A stretch of 18,446 nt of DNA from JBMNSK01 sp050945155 (GTDB lineage: Bacteria > Actinomycetota > Coriobacteriia > Coriobacteriales > Eggerthellaceae), in contig JBMNSK010000027.1 of assembly GCA_050945155.1 (NCBI GenBank), positions 1 through 18,446 on the forward strand. Reading direction: 5' to 3'. The position numbers and the translations under genes are program-made. The notes below the pieces were generated by a model. The model saw only the letters and a list, made by a program, of their open reading frames with translations, made no database searches and was not told the origin of the DNA. Below, in pieces: positions 7,383-14,321 of the stretch. How positions within the stretch are numbered: the first letter of the stretch is position 1; every line of letters begins with the position of its first letter.

Positions 7383-7831
7383 GGTCGGTGTAACTCCTCA
7401 AGGGCCTGGGCAAATTCATCAACGTTCTGGAAGTCCTTATAGACGCTTGCGAATCGTACATAGGCTACGTCATCTAGTTTCGCAAGGCGCTTTAATACCA
7501 TATCGCCCAAGGTAGTTGACTTTACTTCATTATGTGACTGTTTCCGCAGCTCAGACTCAATATCTTCTATCAAGTTCTCAATGGTTTCACCACTAATTCG
7601 CTGCTTAGCACAGGCCATAATAACCCCGCGGAAGAGCTTTTCGTGGTTATAGACCTCTGAAGAACCATCACGCTTAATAACAATCAATGGATTATCACCA
7701 AGGCGTTCATAGGTCGTAAACCTATTTCCGCAGTTCAGGCACTCTCTGCGGCGACGAATGGCACTATCGTCGTCTGAAGGGCGCGAGTCTACTACTTTTG
7801 ACTCACTCGATCCGCAATTTGGACAACGCAT
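7379..7831 (-). CDS. nrdR: Transcriptional repressor NrdR
   Basis: A 150-residue protein of the invariable family length. The N-terminal zinc ribbon has MRCPNC (Cys3, Cys6) and CLNCG (Cys31, Cys34), followed by RFTTYER. The rest is an ATP-cone domain (about 49-139) that senses ATP/dATP. NrdR represses ribonucleotide reductase genes through paired NrdR boxes. AGGAG precedes the ATG by 4 nt. Two NrdR-box-like palindromes lie upstream (7869-7884, 7920-7935), so it may control itself. It stands between lexA with its small divergent membrane protein and dut, the actinobacterial arrangement seen as Rv2718c-Rv2719c-lexA in Mycobacterium tuberculosis. Confidence 0.96.
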   Translation of the reverse strand: MRCPNCGSSESKVVDSRPSDDDSAIRRRRECLNCGNRFTTYERLGDNPLIVIKRDGSSEVYNHEKLFRGVIMACAKQRISGETIENLIEDIESELRKQSHNEVKSTTLGDMVLKRLAKLDDVAYVRFASVYKDFQNVDEFAQALEELHRP

Positions 7832-7868
7832 ATATCTCCTATCAACGAAGATTCATGCGTTATAGATA

Positions 7869-7884
7869 CCACAAGATATAGTGA
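7869..7884 (-). promoter_or_regulatory. Putative NrdR box, proximal to nrdR
   Basis: On the minus strand TCACTATATCTTGTGG agrees at 13 of 16 positions with the published NrdR box consensus acaCwAtATaTwGtgt. It lies 38 bp upstream of the nrdR start. Its half CACAAGATAT (+ strand) is repeated in inverted form in the distal site. Confidence 0.5.
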
Positions 7885-7919
7885 GTAGCAATTACATTAG
7901 CCCTAATATAGGTTAAAGA

Positions 7920-7935
7920 ACAGAATATCTTGTGC
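7920..7935 (-). promoter_or_regulatory. Putative NrdR box, distal to nrdR
   Basis: On the minus strand GCACAAGATATTCTGT agrees at 13 of 16 positions with the NrdR consensus. It starts 51 bp from the proximal site, about five helical turns. Known pairs are usually about three turns apart, so the spacing is unusual. A plain 10-bp inverted repeat (7870-7879 with 7925-7934) is the alternative reading. Confidence 0.45.
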
Positions 7936-7981
7936 CTCACTGAAGGAGTTTCTATTGCTCCCGTGTGAATACGACAAAGTC

Positions 7982-8338
7982 TTAAAGAACAATCTCTAAA
8001 AAGATTGAGAGAAAACCAAAGGCTAAGCAGGCTCCAGAAAACAGGGTTACTGAGGCTTTCGTAATACCTTCGAAATGCCCACCTGCAAGTGATTCATAAC
8101 GCAGGCTATAGACCATATCGCTTCTGTCCGTAATTTCATCGAATAGTATGCGCGAATTCCGTTTATGAGCTGCACGACGAACTTTTATATCGGTATAATC
8201 ATACAAATCTTTTTCGTAGCAAGATTCGATGTCGCCGCATTCACTTGGAAAAGGAATTATTTTTGCAGACCCTTTGCCCTCTACATATTCATCTAAAGCG
8301 GCTGTACCCTCTACAGGAAGATATCCGTATTTATTCAT
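7982..8338 (-). CDS. SOS-controlled tail-anchored membrane protein, function unknown (candidate division inhibitor)
   Basis: A 118-residue protein I do not recognise by sequence. There is no signal peptide. The N-terminal 90 residues are soluble, with an acidic stretch (34-50) and a basic cluster (52-63, KVRRAAHKRNSR). A single hydrophobic helix at about 95-117 ends at the C-terminus, so the bulk should face the cytoplasm. There is no LysM domain. AAGGAAG stands close before the ATG. A TTGACA-17-TATTAT promoter with a perfect LexA box in the spacer drives it. It is divergent from lexA and upstream of nrdR, exactly where mycobacteria carry ChiZ (Rv2719c) and near the place of corynebacterial DivS. 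SOS induction is strongly supported by the sequence; a role in halting division is inferred from position. Confidence 0.8.
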   Translation of the reverse strand: MNKYGYLPVEGTAALDEYVEGKGSAKIIPFPSECGDIESCYEKDLYDYTDIKVRRAAHKRNSRILFDEITDRSDMVYSLRYESLAGGHFEGITKASVTLFSGACLAFGFLSIFLEIVL

Positions 8339-8357
8339 ATTCTCTTCCTTACTCCTC

Positions 8358-8387
8358 TTGCATGGAACCTTTGTTCGTGTTTATAAT
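8358..8387 (+). promoter_or_regulatory. lexA promoter
   Basis: -35 TTGCAT (8358-8363), 18-bp spacer, -10 TATAAT (8382-8387), predicted start near 8394. The LexA box 8365-8376 sits in the spacer 1 bp after the -35, and box 8393-8404 covers the start. The -10 overlaps the -10 of the divergent promoter, so the two promoters cannot be occupied together. Confidence 0.7.
8365..8376. promoter_or_regulatory. LexA box 1
   Basis: GAACCTTTGTTC, a perfect GAAC-N4-GTTC site of the Gram-positive LexA class. Confidence 0.85.
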
Positions 8388-8411
8388 AAATAGAACAAAA
8401 GTTCTTGTCAA
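8383..8411 (-). promoter_or_regulatory. SOS promoter of the 118-residue membrane protein
   Basis: Read on the minus strand: perfect -35 TTGACA (8411-8406), 17-bp spacer, -10 TATTAT (8388-8383), predicted start of transcription near 8376. The LexA box 8393-8404 fills the spacer. A second box, 8365-8376, covers the transcription start. Confidence 0.8.
8393..8404. promoter_or_regulatory. LexA box 2
   Basis: GAACAAAAGTTC, perfect half-sites with one extra flanking pair (AGAAC...GTTCT). It starts exactly 28 bp after box 1. Confidence 0.9.
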
Positions 8412-8420
8412 TAGAAAATA

Positions 8421-8432
8421 ATACATTTGTTC
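8421..8432. promoter_or_regulatory. Degenerate LexA box 3
   Basis: ATACATTTGTTC: one perfect GTTC half and a half-matching left half. It starts exactly 28 bp after box 2, inside the predicted lexA leader, and may bind LexA cooperatively. Confidence 0.4.
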
Positions 8433-8452
8433 GTTTTTATGAAGGAGCCAAG

Positions 8453-9091
8453 ATGTCTGCGAAATTAACAAAACGACAGAAGGCCGTACTCAACTGCATC
8501 GAAGACTGTATTCGTGATAAGGGATATGGTCCTACGGTCCGTGAAATCTGTTCAACTCTTGGCCTTTCCTCCCCTTCTACCGTTCATGTTCATCTCAATG
8601 CACTTGAAGAAAAGGGCTTCATTAAGCGCGACCCGTTGAAATCACGGTCCATTGCCCTTACCTATCCGCTTGATGATTTAAACCCTGCACAAAATGTCTT
8701 AGAGCCCAGTTTCAGCAAGACGGTCAATGTACCGCTCGTAGGCAATGTTGCAGCAGGTGAACCGATTCTGGCCGAAGAAAACATCACAGACACGCTTACG
8801 CTTCCCACCGACATCGTTGGTGACGATCCGTCCTTCCTCTTATCGGTTCGTGGCGAATCAATGATTGAGGCTGGTATTAACGATGGTGACTATGTCGTTG
8901 TTCGTGAACAAAATGTCGCTAATAACGGCGATATAGTCGTAGCACTTATTGAAGACGGAGCGACGGTAAAAACCTTCTATAAGGAAAAGGACCATATCCG
9001 CCTGCAGCCCGAGAACTCCTCTATGGAGCCTATTATCACGCGTGACTGCAGTATTGCCGGCAAAGTGGTTGCCGTCTTTAGGCGCATCTAA
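8453..9091 (+). CDS. lexA: LexA repressor
   Basis: A 212-residue SOS repressor. The N-terminal winged helix (1-70) contains the recognition region VREICSTLGLSSPSTVHVHLNAL. The C-terminal S24 peptidase domain has the self-cleavage bond Ala101-Gly102 (VAAGEP) and the catalytic dyad Ser136 (GESMIEAG) and Lys173 (GATVKTF). RecA filaments trigger self-cleavage and derepression. The ATG at 8453 is chosen because AAGGAG at 8442-8447 is 5 nt upstream. A TTG at 8405 in the same frame would begin next to LexA box 2 and lacks a ribosome site. The stop overlaps the stop of convergent hflX. Boxes 1 and 2 in its promoter imply autoregulation. Confidence 0.97.
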   Translation: MSAKLTKRQKAVLNCIEDCIRDKGYGPTVREICSTLGLSSPSTVHVHLNALEEKGFIKRDPLKSRSIALTYPLDDLNPAQNVLEPSFSKTVNVPLVGNVAAGEPILAEENITDTLTLPTDIVGDDPSFLLSVRGESMIEAGINDGDYVVVREQNVANNGDIVVALIEDGATVKTFYKEKDHIRLQPENSSMEPIITRDCSIAGKVVAVFRRI

Positions 9092-10389
9092 TTTTCATTC
9101 GGCGTAGTAATCTGGAAATTTTCAAAATAAGCAAAGTAGGATTGGGGAACGAGCAACGAAAGCTCGGTCCCCTTTTCTGTATGGATTTCACGCATAATGC
9201 GGCAGTTTTCATGAGCTAGGGACACAAGGTCACCCCGTTCATACGGAATGAGTACCTCAATCTTTCTATCATGTGAAGCTGCTGCGTTAGCTATACGGCG
9301 AACCAGAAGGTCTATCCCCTCTTGAGTTTGCGCTGAAATAAAAGCTGCTTCTGGATACCGCGATGCAAGGGCGGCTTTAGTCTCCGCTGAAAGTAAATCA
9401 ATTTTATTAAAGACGAGCATACAGGGAATTTCACTTGCCTCAACTTGAGCCAAGACATCTTCGACTGTTTTCATCTGTTCGTCCTTAACGTCTGACGATG
9501 CATCGACAATATGCAGAATAAGGTCAGCTTCCCGAATTTCATCGAGCGTCGACTTAAAAGATTCGATGAGCGTTGTTGGTAATTTCTGAATAAACCCGAC
9601 GGTATCGGTCAGGGTGATTTGTCGGCCCTCTGGTAGAGTGAGTTGCTTTGTCTTCGAATCGAGCGTTGCAAAGAGTTTGTCGTAGCTTAAAACATCAGCA
9701 TCAGTGAGTGCATTAAGCAGACTTGATTTTCCTGCGTTGGTATAACCAGCAAGTGCCACTTTAAAAATGCCACTCTTCTGACGTTCGCTGCGTTGCACCC
9801 TACGAACCGAATCAAGATGTTTCAGTTCACGCCGAATGCTTGATATCCGTTTTCTCACAATACGACGGTCAACCTCAAGCTGACTTTCACCTTCACCGAA
9901 ACGAGAACCAACACCACCGCCCATACGGTTAGATGCAAGGTGAGCCCACATACCGCGTAGTCGCGGATAGAGGTATTGGTTTTGAGAGAGGCGCACTTGG
10001 AGACGTCCTTCACGCGTATGTGCATGAAGAGCAAATATATCGAGAATGAGCGCCGTACGATCAATTACTTTAACGTCACGGGCAAATGACCGCTCCAAAT
10101 TTGACTGCTGGGAAGGTGTGAGTTCATCGTCAAAGACAACGAGTTTCGCATGAAAAGCCGTCAGCGCTGCCTCTACTTCTTTCACTTTTCCAGAACCAAT
10201 GAAAGTCCGCGGATTCGGAGCATCGAGGTTTTGCGTAATACAGGCAACAACCTCGGCGCCATCGGTGTCTACAAGGCTAGCTAGTTCATCAAGCGATGAG
10301 TCAAGAGACCACGGAGAGTGAGGGAAATTTACGCCAACAAGTACTGCCCGCTCCTTTTCTTGGGCAGTGAGATATCCCTCTTCTTTCAT
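9088..10389 (-). CDS. hflX: GTPase HflX
   Basis: A 433-residue ribosome-associated GTPase. The N-terminal HflX domain holds the glycine-rich RMGGGVGSRFGEGE segment (about 155-168) before a helical linker. The G domain has G1 GYTNAGKSSL (from about 215), G3 DTVGF (about 262) and G4 NKID. The family splits stalled or hibernating 70S ribosomes under stress. The ATG at 10389 is chosen because a GGGGG run stands 7 nt before it; the in-frame TTG at 10395 is only 1 nt from that run. The gene lies 33 bp downstream of miaA and probably shares its transcript (spoVS-miaB-miaA-hflX). Its stop TAG overlaps the lexA stop (9088-9091). Confidence 0.95.
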   Translation of the reverse strand: MKEEGYLTAQEKERAVLVGVNFPHSPWSLDSSLDELASLVDTDGAEVVACITQNLDAPNPRTFIGSGKVKEVEAALTAFHAKLVVFDDELTPSQQSNLERSFARDVKVIDRTALILDIFALHAHTREGRLQVRLSQNQYLYPRLRGMWAHLASNRMGGGVGSRFGEGESQLEVDRRIVRKRISSIRRELKHLDSVRRVQRSERQKSGIFKVALAGYTNAGKSSLLNALTDADVLSYDKLFATLDSKTKQLTLPEGRQITLTDTVGFIQKLPTTLIESFKSTLDEIREADLILHIVDASSDVKDEQMKTVEDVLAQVEASEIPCMLVFNKIDLLSAETKAALASRYPEAAFISAQTQEGIDLLVRRIANAAASHDRKIEVLIPYERGDLVSLAHENCRIMREIHTEKGTELSLLVPQSYFAYFENFQITTPNEN

Positions 10390-10422
10390 CCGCAAGCCCC
10401 CTTTGATTAAATCGAGAATCGC

Positions 10423-11358
10423 TTAGTTACTGTGCTCAATAATCTTAAGCGCTTCTTCAGTTACTCTTGCAAGATTACCATCATTCGCATCAATCCAGTG
10501 AATGCGGTTATCTTTTCTAAACCAGGTACGCTGTCGTTTTGCATACCGATGTGTAGCTGTTTTTATAGATTGAACGGCCTCGTCAAGGCTTTTTTTGCCG
10601 TCAAGATAGGCAAGTATCTCCTTGTATCCAATAGCCTGTGGGGCACAAAGTCCCTCACGAAAACCCTCGTCAAGAAGGGTTTTTACTTCGTCTATCAGCC
10701 CAGACGAAAGCATTTTATCAACACGCTGGTCAATACGTTTATTAAGAATATCTACGTCCACTTGAAGACCAATAAAAATGGCTGGGTATACCTGCGGAAT
10801 ATCTTTGAGTTTTTCGCGTTGCCTTGCATAGGTTGTGCCATCCTCAATCAATTCAAAAGCACGAATGACGCGCTTAGTATCATGAGGAGGAATAATTTGG
10901 GCACTCTGAGGATCTCTTTCATTGAGAAGTTGCCACAGAGCAAGCTCACCCGCATCCTCAGCAATACGGCGGTAGTAATCTCGCACTTCGTTTCCTACCT
11001 GCTCACCATGGGGAAATTCATAGCCGTCAAGAGCGGCACGGATATAAAAGCCAGTTCCTCCACACAAAATAACGCGCTTGCCTCGCGCTGCAATTTCTTT
11101 AAAAGCATTGCGGGCATAGGCTTGAAACAGAGCAGCCGAATACGGTTCTCCCGGATTTTGGATGTCGAGGCCGTAGTGTTTCACCTTTCGTTCTTCTTCG
11201 AGAACTTTTCCAGTTCCAATATCCATACCCCGATAAATCTGCATGGAGTCAGCGCTAACCACTTCCCCATTAAGCGCAAGGGCAATTTCTTGAGCAAGGT
11301 CTGACTTCCCGGATGCGGTAGGTCCAACGACACATATAATGCTTTCAGTCGTCGTCAC
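10423..11358 (-). CDS. miaA: tRNA dimethylallyltransferase
   Basis: A 311-residue enzyme that transfers the dimethylallyl group to N6 of adenosine 37 in tRNAs reading UNN codons. The P-loop GPTASGKS is at 12-19, followed by the family motif SADSMQIYRGMDIGTGK. The C-terminal part has QAIGYKEI and the basic segment THRYAKRQRTWFRK, which binds tRNA. I chose the GTG at 11358: AGGGGAG ends 5 nt before it and the first residues lead directly into the P-loop strand. A TTG at 11397 would add 13 unrelated residues. The GTG overlaps the miaB stop as GTGA (11355-11358), so translation of the two A37-modification enzymes is coupled. Confidence 0.95.
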   Translation of the reverse strand: MTTTESIICVVGPTASGKSDLAQEIALALNGEVVSADSMQIYRGMDIGTGKVLEEERKVKHYGLDIQNPGEPYSAALFQAYARNAFKEIAARGKRVILCGGTGFYIRAALDGYEFPHGEQVGNEVRDYYRRIAEDAGELALWQLLNERDPQSAQIIPPHDTKRVIRAFELIEDGTTYARQREKLKDIPQVYPAIFIGLQVDVDILNKRIDQRVDKMLSSGLIDEVKTLLDEGFREGLCAPQAIGYKEILAYLDGKKSLDEAVQSIKTATHRYAKRQRTWFRKDNRIHWIDANDGNLARVTEEALKIIEHSN

Positions 11359-12731
11359 GAAATCTCCCCTGGAATGATTTGACCCTTCAAATACCAAGTC
11401 TTCACTTCGTCAATATGAACTGGAATAATTTTTCCTACGACTTCATCTACGCTCATCCCAGGCTTAAGTGGCATATGAACCATCTGATTTTTTGGACTCT
11501 TCCCCGCAAGCAAGTTTTTGTCACGTTTCGAAAGCCCTTCTACCAAAACATCAATGTCTCTACCCTTGTCCGCCTGGTTCGCCTCGTAGGCCTTATCTTG
11601 AATAAGGTCTACAAGACGCTCAAATCTATCCTGAATCACCTCATGAGGCGTATCATCCTGCATCTTTGCTGCAGGTGTTCCGGCACGCTTTGAATAGATA
11701 AATGAAAAGACCTGGGTATAACCCACTTCCTCAACAAGGCGATAAGTCGCCATAAAATCCTCTTCTGTCTCACCCGGGAAGCCCACGATGATGTCCGTAG
11801 AGAAAGCAATGTCGGGATTTTGAAGGCGTACCTTGTCTATGAGGTCAAGGTAGTGTTCTACCGTATAGCGGCGATTCATGCGCCTCAGTATTTCATTTGA
11901 CCCAGACTGCACCGGGAGGTGTAAGGCTGGCATGAGCGACCGAAGCGAAGAAAACTTTTCAATGACCTCATCACTTAAGTCTTTTGGATGACTCGTAGCA
12001 AACCGCAACCGGCTTATGCCACTTGCATCGACACAATCAAGCACGTCTGCAAATCGTGGTTTGCCATAAAGGTCGCGGCCGTACGAATTTACATTTTGAC
12101 CCAGAAGCGTTATTTCTTGTACCCCATCTGCAACATAGCGCGCTGCCTCATCGGCAATGCTTTCGATTCGACGAGACCGCTCACGTCCACGAACGTAGGG
12201 AACAACGCAGTAGGTGCAGAAGTTATCACAACCGACCGTAATAGGGAGCCATGCTGCCCAAAAATGCTCACGGTCTGAAGGCAGTTCGGTAGAAAACTCC
12301 TCACTTGACTCTAGAACTTCTACCTGATGCTTATCACCATCTAAGACCGCTTCAAGCAACTTAGGTAATGAACTTAAGTTATGAGTTCCGAACACAATAT
12401 CAAGGTGCGGAAGTTCCTGGACCAGCTTTTCTCCATCGCGCTGTCCAATACATCCACCAACCGCAATGATGCGCTTTGCTAATGGTGAACCTTCTCGCAA
12501 AGGGATATTTTTTATGGAAGCTACCTGGCCATATAAGCGAACATCGGCAGCTTCTCTCACACAGCAGGTCATAAAGACAACGATGTCGGCGTCTTCTATT
12601 TCAGTAACCATAAGGGCACCGAGACCCTCAAGGGTACCTGCGATGCGCTCGGCATCATGTTTGTTCATTTGGCAGCCAAAGGTTCGAATCACAAAATTGA
12701 GATCCGTAAGTGGCGTATGAGTATGAATCAT
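11355..12731 (-). CDS. miaB: tRNA-2-methylthio-N6-dimethylallyladenosine synthase
   Basis: A 458-residue radical-SAM methylthiotransferase that acts after MiaA on i6A37. The N-terminal UPF0004 domain supplies Cys20 (GCQMNKHD), Cys56 (TCCVREAAD) and Cys94 (GGCIGQ) for the auxiliary cluster. The radical-SAM cluster is Cys168-x3-Cys172-x2-Cys175 in GCDNFCTYCVVPYVRGRERSR. A TRAM domain occupies about 390-458. An extra cysteine (Cys57) sits beside Cys56. The ATG at 12731 has only a weak GAGAA upstream. It lies 58 bp after the SpoVS gene and overlaps miaA by 4 bp. Confidence 0.96.
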   Translation of the reverse strand: MIHTHTPLTDLNFVIRTFGCQMNKHDAERIAGTLEGLGALMVTEIEDADIVVFMTCCVREAADVRLYGQVASIKNIPLREGSPLAKRIIAVGGCIGQRDGEKLVQELPHLDIVFGTHNLSSLPKLLEAVLDGDKHQVEVLESSEEFSTELPSDREHFWAAWLPITVGCDNFCTYCVVPYVRGRERSRRIESIADEAARYVADGVQEITLLGQNVNSYGRDLYGKPRFADVLDCVDASGISRLRFATSHPKDLSDEVIEKFSSLRSLMPALHLPVQSGSNEILRRMNRRYTVEHYLDLIDKVRLQNPDIAFSTDIIVGFPGETEEDFMATYRLVEEVGYTQVFSFIYSKRAGTPAAKMQDDTPHEVIQDRFERLVDLIQDKAYEANQADKGRDIDVLVEGLSKRDKNLLAGKSPKNQMVHMPLKPGMSVDEVVGKIIPVHIDEVKTWYLKGQIIPGEIS

Positions 12732-12789
12732 AGTTTGAATATTCTCAGAACTTCTCGGTATAGAAGCGTACTTCCCGGTGTTTCATGTA

Positions 12790-13113
12790 CTAAAGTTCAT
12801 CAGGAGTTTCAGTAACACCGTGGGTCCTGTGTGCTTCCAGGTTAAAACGAATGGCCGTTCTATATTCCCCATCGATAATGATGTCAGAAAATGAAGGAAT
12901 GCAAACAATTTCGATGCCAATGGGTGAAAGAAAACCACGTGAAATAGCAATGGCTTTCACCGCTTGGTTCACGGCCCCAGCACCAACAGCCTGCATTTCA
13001 ACATTGACGCCGTCTTTTACCAAACCAGCAATTGCGCCAGCAACAGAAGCTGGTGACGACTTCGATGATACTTTTAGGCAGCTTGTAGACCCTTGTTTTT
13101 CAGGTGTAGACAT
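12790..13113 (-). CDS. spoVS: Stage V sporulation protein S (SpoVS) family protein
   Basis: A 107-residue protein. Residues about 12-95 match the Alba-like SpoVS fold: LKVSSKSSPASVAGAIAGLV, the strongly conserved AVGAGAVNQAVKAIAISRG, then CIPSFSDIIIDGEYRTAIRF. SpoVS proteins are usually about 86 residues; here a Ser/Lys-rich N-terminus (about 11) and a polar C-terminus (about 12) are added. The biochemical role is unknown; in Bacillus it affects late sporulation, but relatives are common in non-spore-formers. The ATG at 13113 follows AAAAGGA by 5 nt; an ATG at 13134 has no ribosome site. It lies upstream of miaB, as in Bacillus where spoVS is close to miaB and downstream of rny. Confidence 0.93.
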   Translation of the reverse strand: MSTPEKQGSTSCLKVSSKSSPASVAGAIAGLVKDGVNVEMQAVGAGAVNQAVKAIAISRGFLSPIGIEIVCIPSFSDIIIDGEYRTAIRFNLEAHRTHGVTETPDEL

Positions 13114-13224
13114 GCGATTCCTTTTGTCCTTCATTTCAATTGCGAATATATAGTTTTCTATCCGAATTTTAGAAGCTCATTCTAACAATTTATCAGCATT
13201 GAAGCAATTTACACCGATGTGCGC

Positions 13225-14319
13225 TTAATTGTCTTTCGTATACGGCAAAGAAATATGCAGACCGTCTCTGCCCACTCTAATCTGAGGTTCTCCTTGAGGA
13301 TGCAAATAATATTTTTCACTCAGGTCTTGAAAGGCACGTGCCACAGCTTCGGAAAAATCATCCATATCGGAAGGAGATATCTTAAGTCCGCGCGCATCAC
13401 GAACCGGCAACTCTTCCTTAGGTGACTCACTTGAATCACCCTCCATGGTAAGTCCCTTGATTTGAATAAGGTCTAAAAGCGGCGGTAGCGCTTCAATCTC
13501 TCCATCCATAATACGGCGGGCTGAGCGTTCCGAAATATCAAGACCCAGATCAGCACCAAACCGAATGAAGGTGGCAGGATCTGGAGCAAGAGCGAGCTTT
13601 TGAGTAAGAAGGACCTGGTCTTCGCTTATAAAGGCGCGGTCCTTGGCACTGAGCTGGGCACGTCCAAAGTGATACAGCGTTGATGCGATATTAGTAATAG
13701 AACCCACATACACCGCTGATTGGTGGCGGCTGTCAATGGCGAATTCACAGCTCGTTCTTAAAATATTGCGCGGTCCATGCACGCTCACGTGCCTGCCTTC
13801 ATCGAGTTCAAATCGAGGAAATGTCGATTGGTCTGCCTTTTCCCCGGTAGAGTTCAGATTAGTATCCACTACTAATGCTGTTCCTCGTCCTAGAGCAGAA
13901 CTCGCAATATAGGCGCGGTCTGCATTCACCTTGACCGAATAGAGCGCCATACCGCGACCATGGACTCCCCACTTATCCAAATGCATCGTGTCCAACTTCG
14001 ATGTAACACGTGGTTCGAAAACCTTCTCGTGCATGGAGGGAGGAATACCGTCACCATCGTCAACCATCACTATATGGCGCGTATTGCCCGATTCGCTCTT
14101 GGAAGTAGCAAGAAAGATATGAGAAGCATGGGCATCGCGGGCGTTCCTGAGAAGCTCAATGACGATATCCTCACTTGAGCGAATATCGTGAATGGCTTGC
14201 CGCCGCTCTGCTTCTTCGCTCTTTAAACGAACAAAGCCATCCCCAAGGTCCGCTTCGACCCGGAGATGACTTTCGTTCGAAACATCATCAATAAAATCTG
14301 CGAGAGGATTAATTCCCAT
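13225..14319 (-). CDS. Stand-alone GHKL (HATPase_c) ATP-binding protein, function unknown
   Basis: A 364-residue soluble protein. The N-terminal ATPase domain has the N box ELLRNARDA (55-63, Glu55, Asn59), the G1 box DDGDGIPP (87-94) and the G2 box WGVHGRGMALYSVK (117-130). A lid segment VFEPRVTSKLDT lies between. It resembles the Hsp90/MutL/gyrase branch more than histidine kinases: there is no phospho-acceptor histidine domain, membrane helix or receiver. The C-terminal half (about 200-364) matches no family I know; it includes a charged segment and ends in LHISLPYTKDN. It begins 2 nt after the rny stop and depends on the rny transcript. It holds the place taken by ymdB in Bacillus. A role in RNA or DNA metabolism is a guess from context. 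Confidence 0.85.
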   Translation of the reverse strand: MGINPLADFIDDVSNESHLRVEADLGDGFVRLKSEEAERRQAIHDIRSSEDIVIELLRNARDAHASHIFLATSKSESGNTRHIVMVDDGDGIPPSMHEKVFEPRVTSKLDTMHLDKWGVHGRGMALYSVKVNADRAYIASSALGRGTALVVDTNLNSTGEKADQSTFPRFELDEGRHVSVHGPRNILRTSCEFAIDSRHQSAVYVGSITNIASTLYHFGRAQLSAKDRAFISEDQVLLTQKLALAPDPATFIRFGADLGLDISERSARRIMDGEIEALPPLLDLIQIKGLTMEGDSSESPKEELPVRDARGLKISPSDMDDFSEAVARAFQDLSEKYYLHPQGEPQIRVGRDGLHISLPYTKDN

Positions 14320-14321
14320 AT

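Noticed and set aside
8405..8452. Extended lexA start (TTG at 8405)
   Set aside because: No ribosome site, and the segment is the operator and leader; the ATG at 8453 has AAGGAG 5 nt upstream.
10432..11304. A 290-codon open frame on the + strand
   Set aside because: It is fully antisense to miaA, whose motifs are intact; the product is Lys/Phe/Ser-rich without any domain, as expected for a shadow frame.
12681..12690. GGTTCGAATC, which looks like a tRNA T-arm
   Set aside because: It lies within the first codons of miaB and no acceptor, D or anticodon stems surround it.
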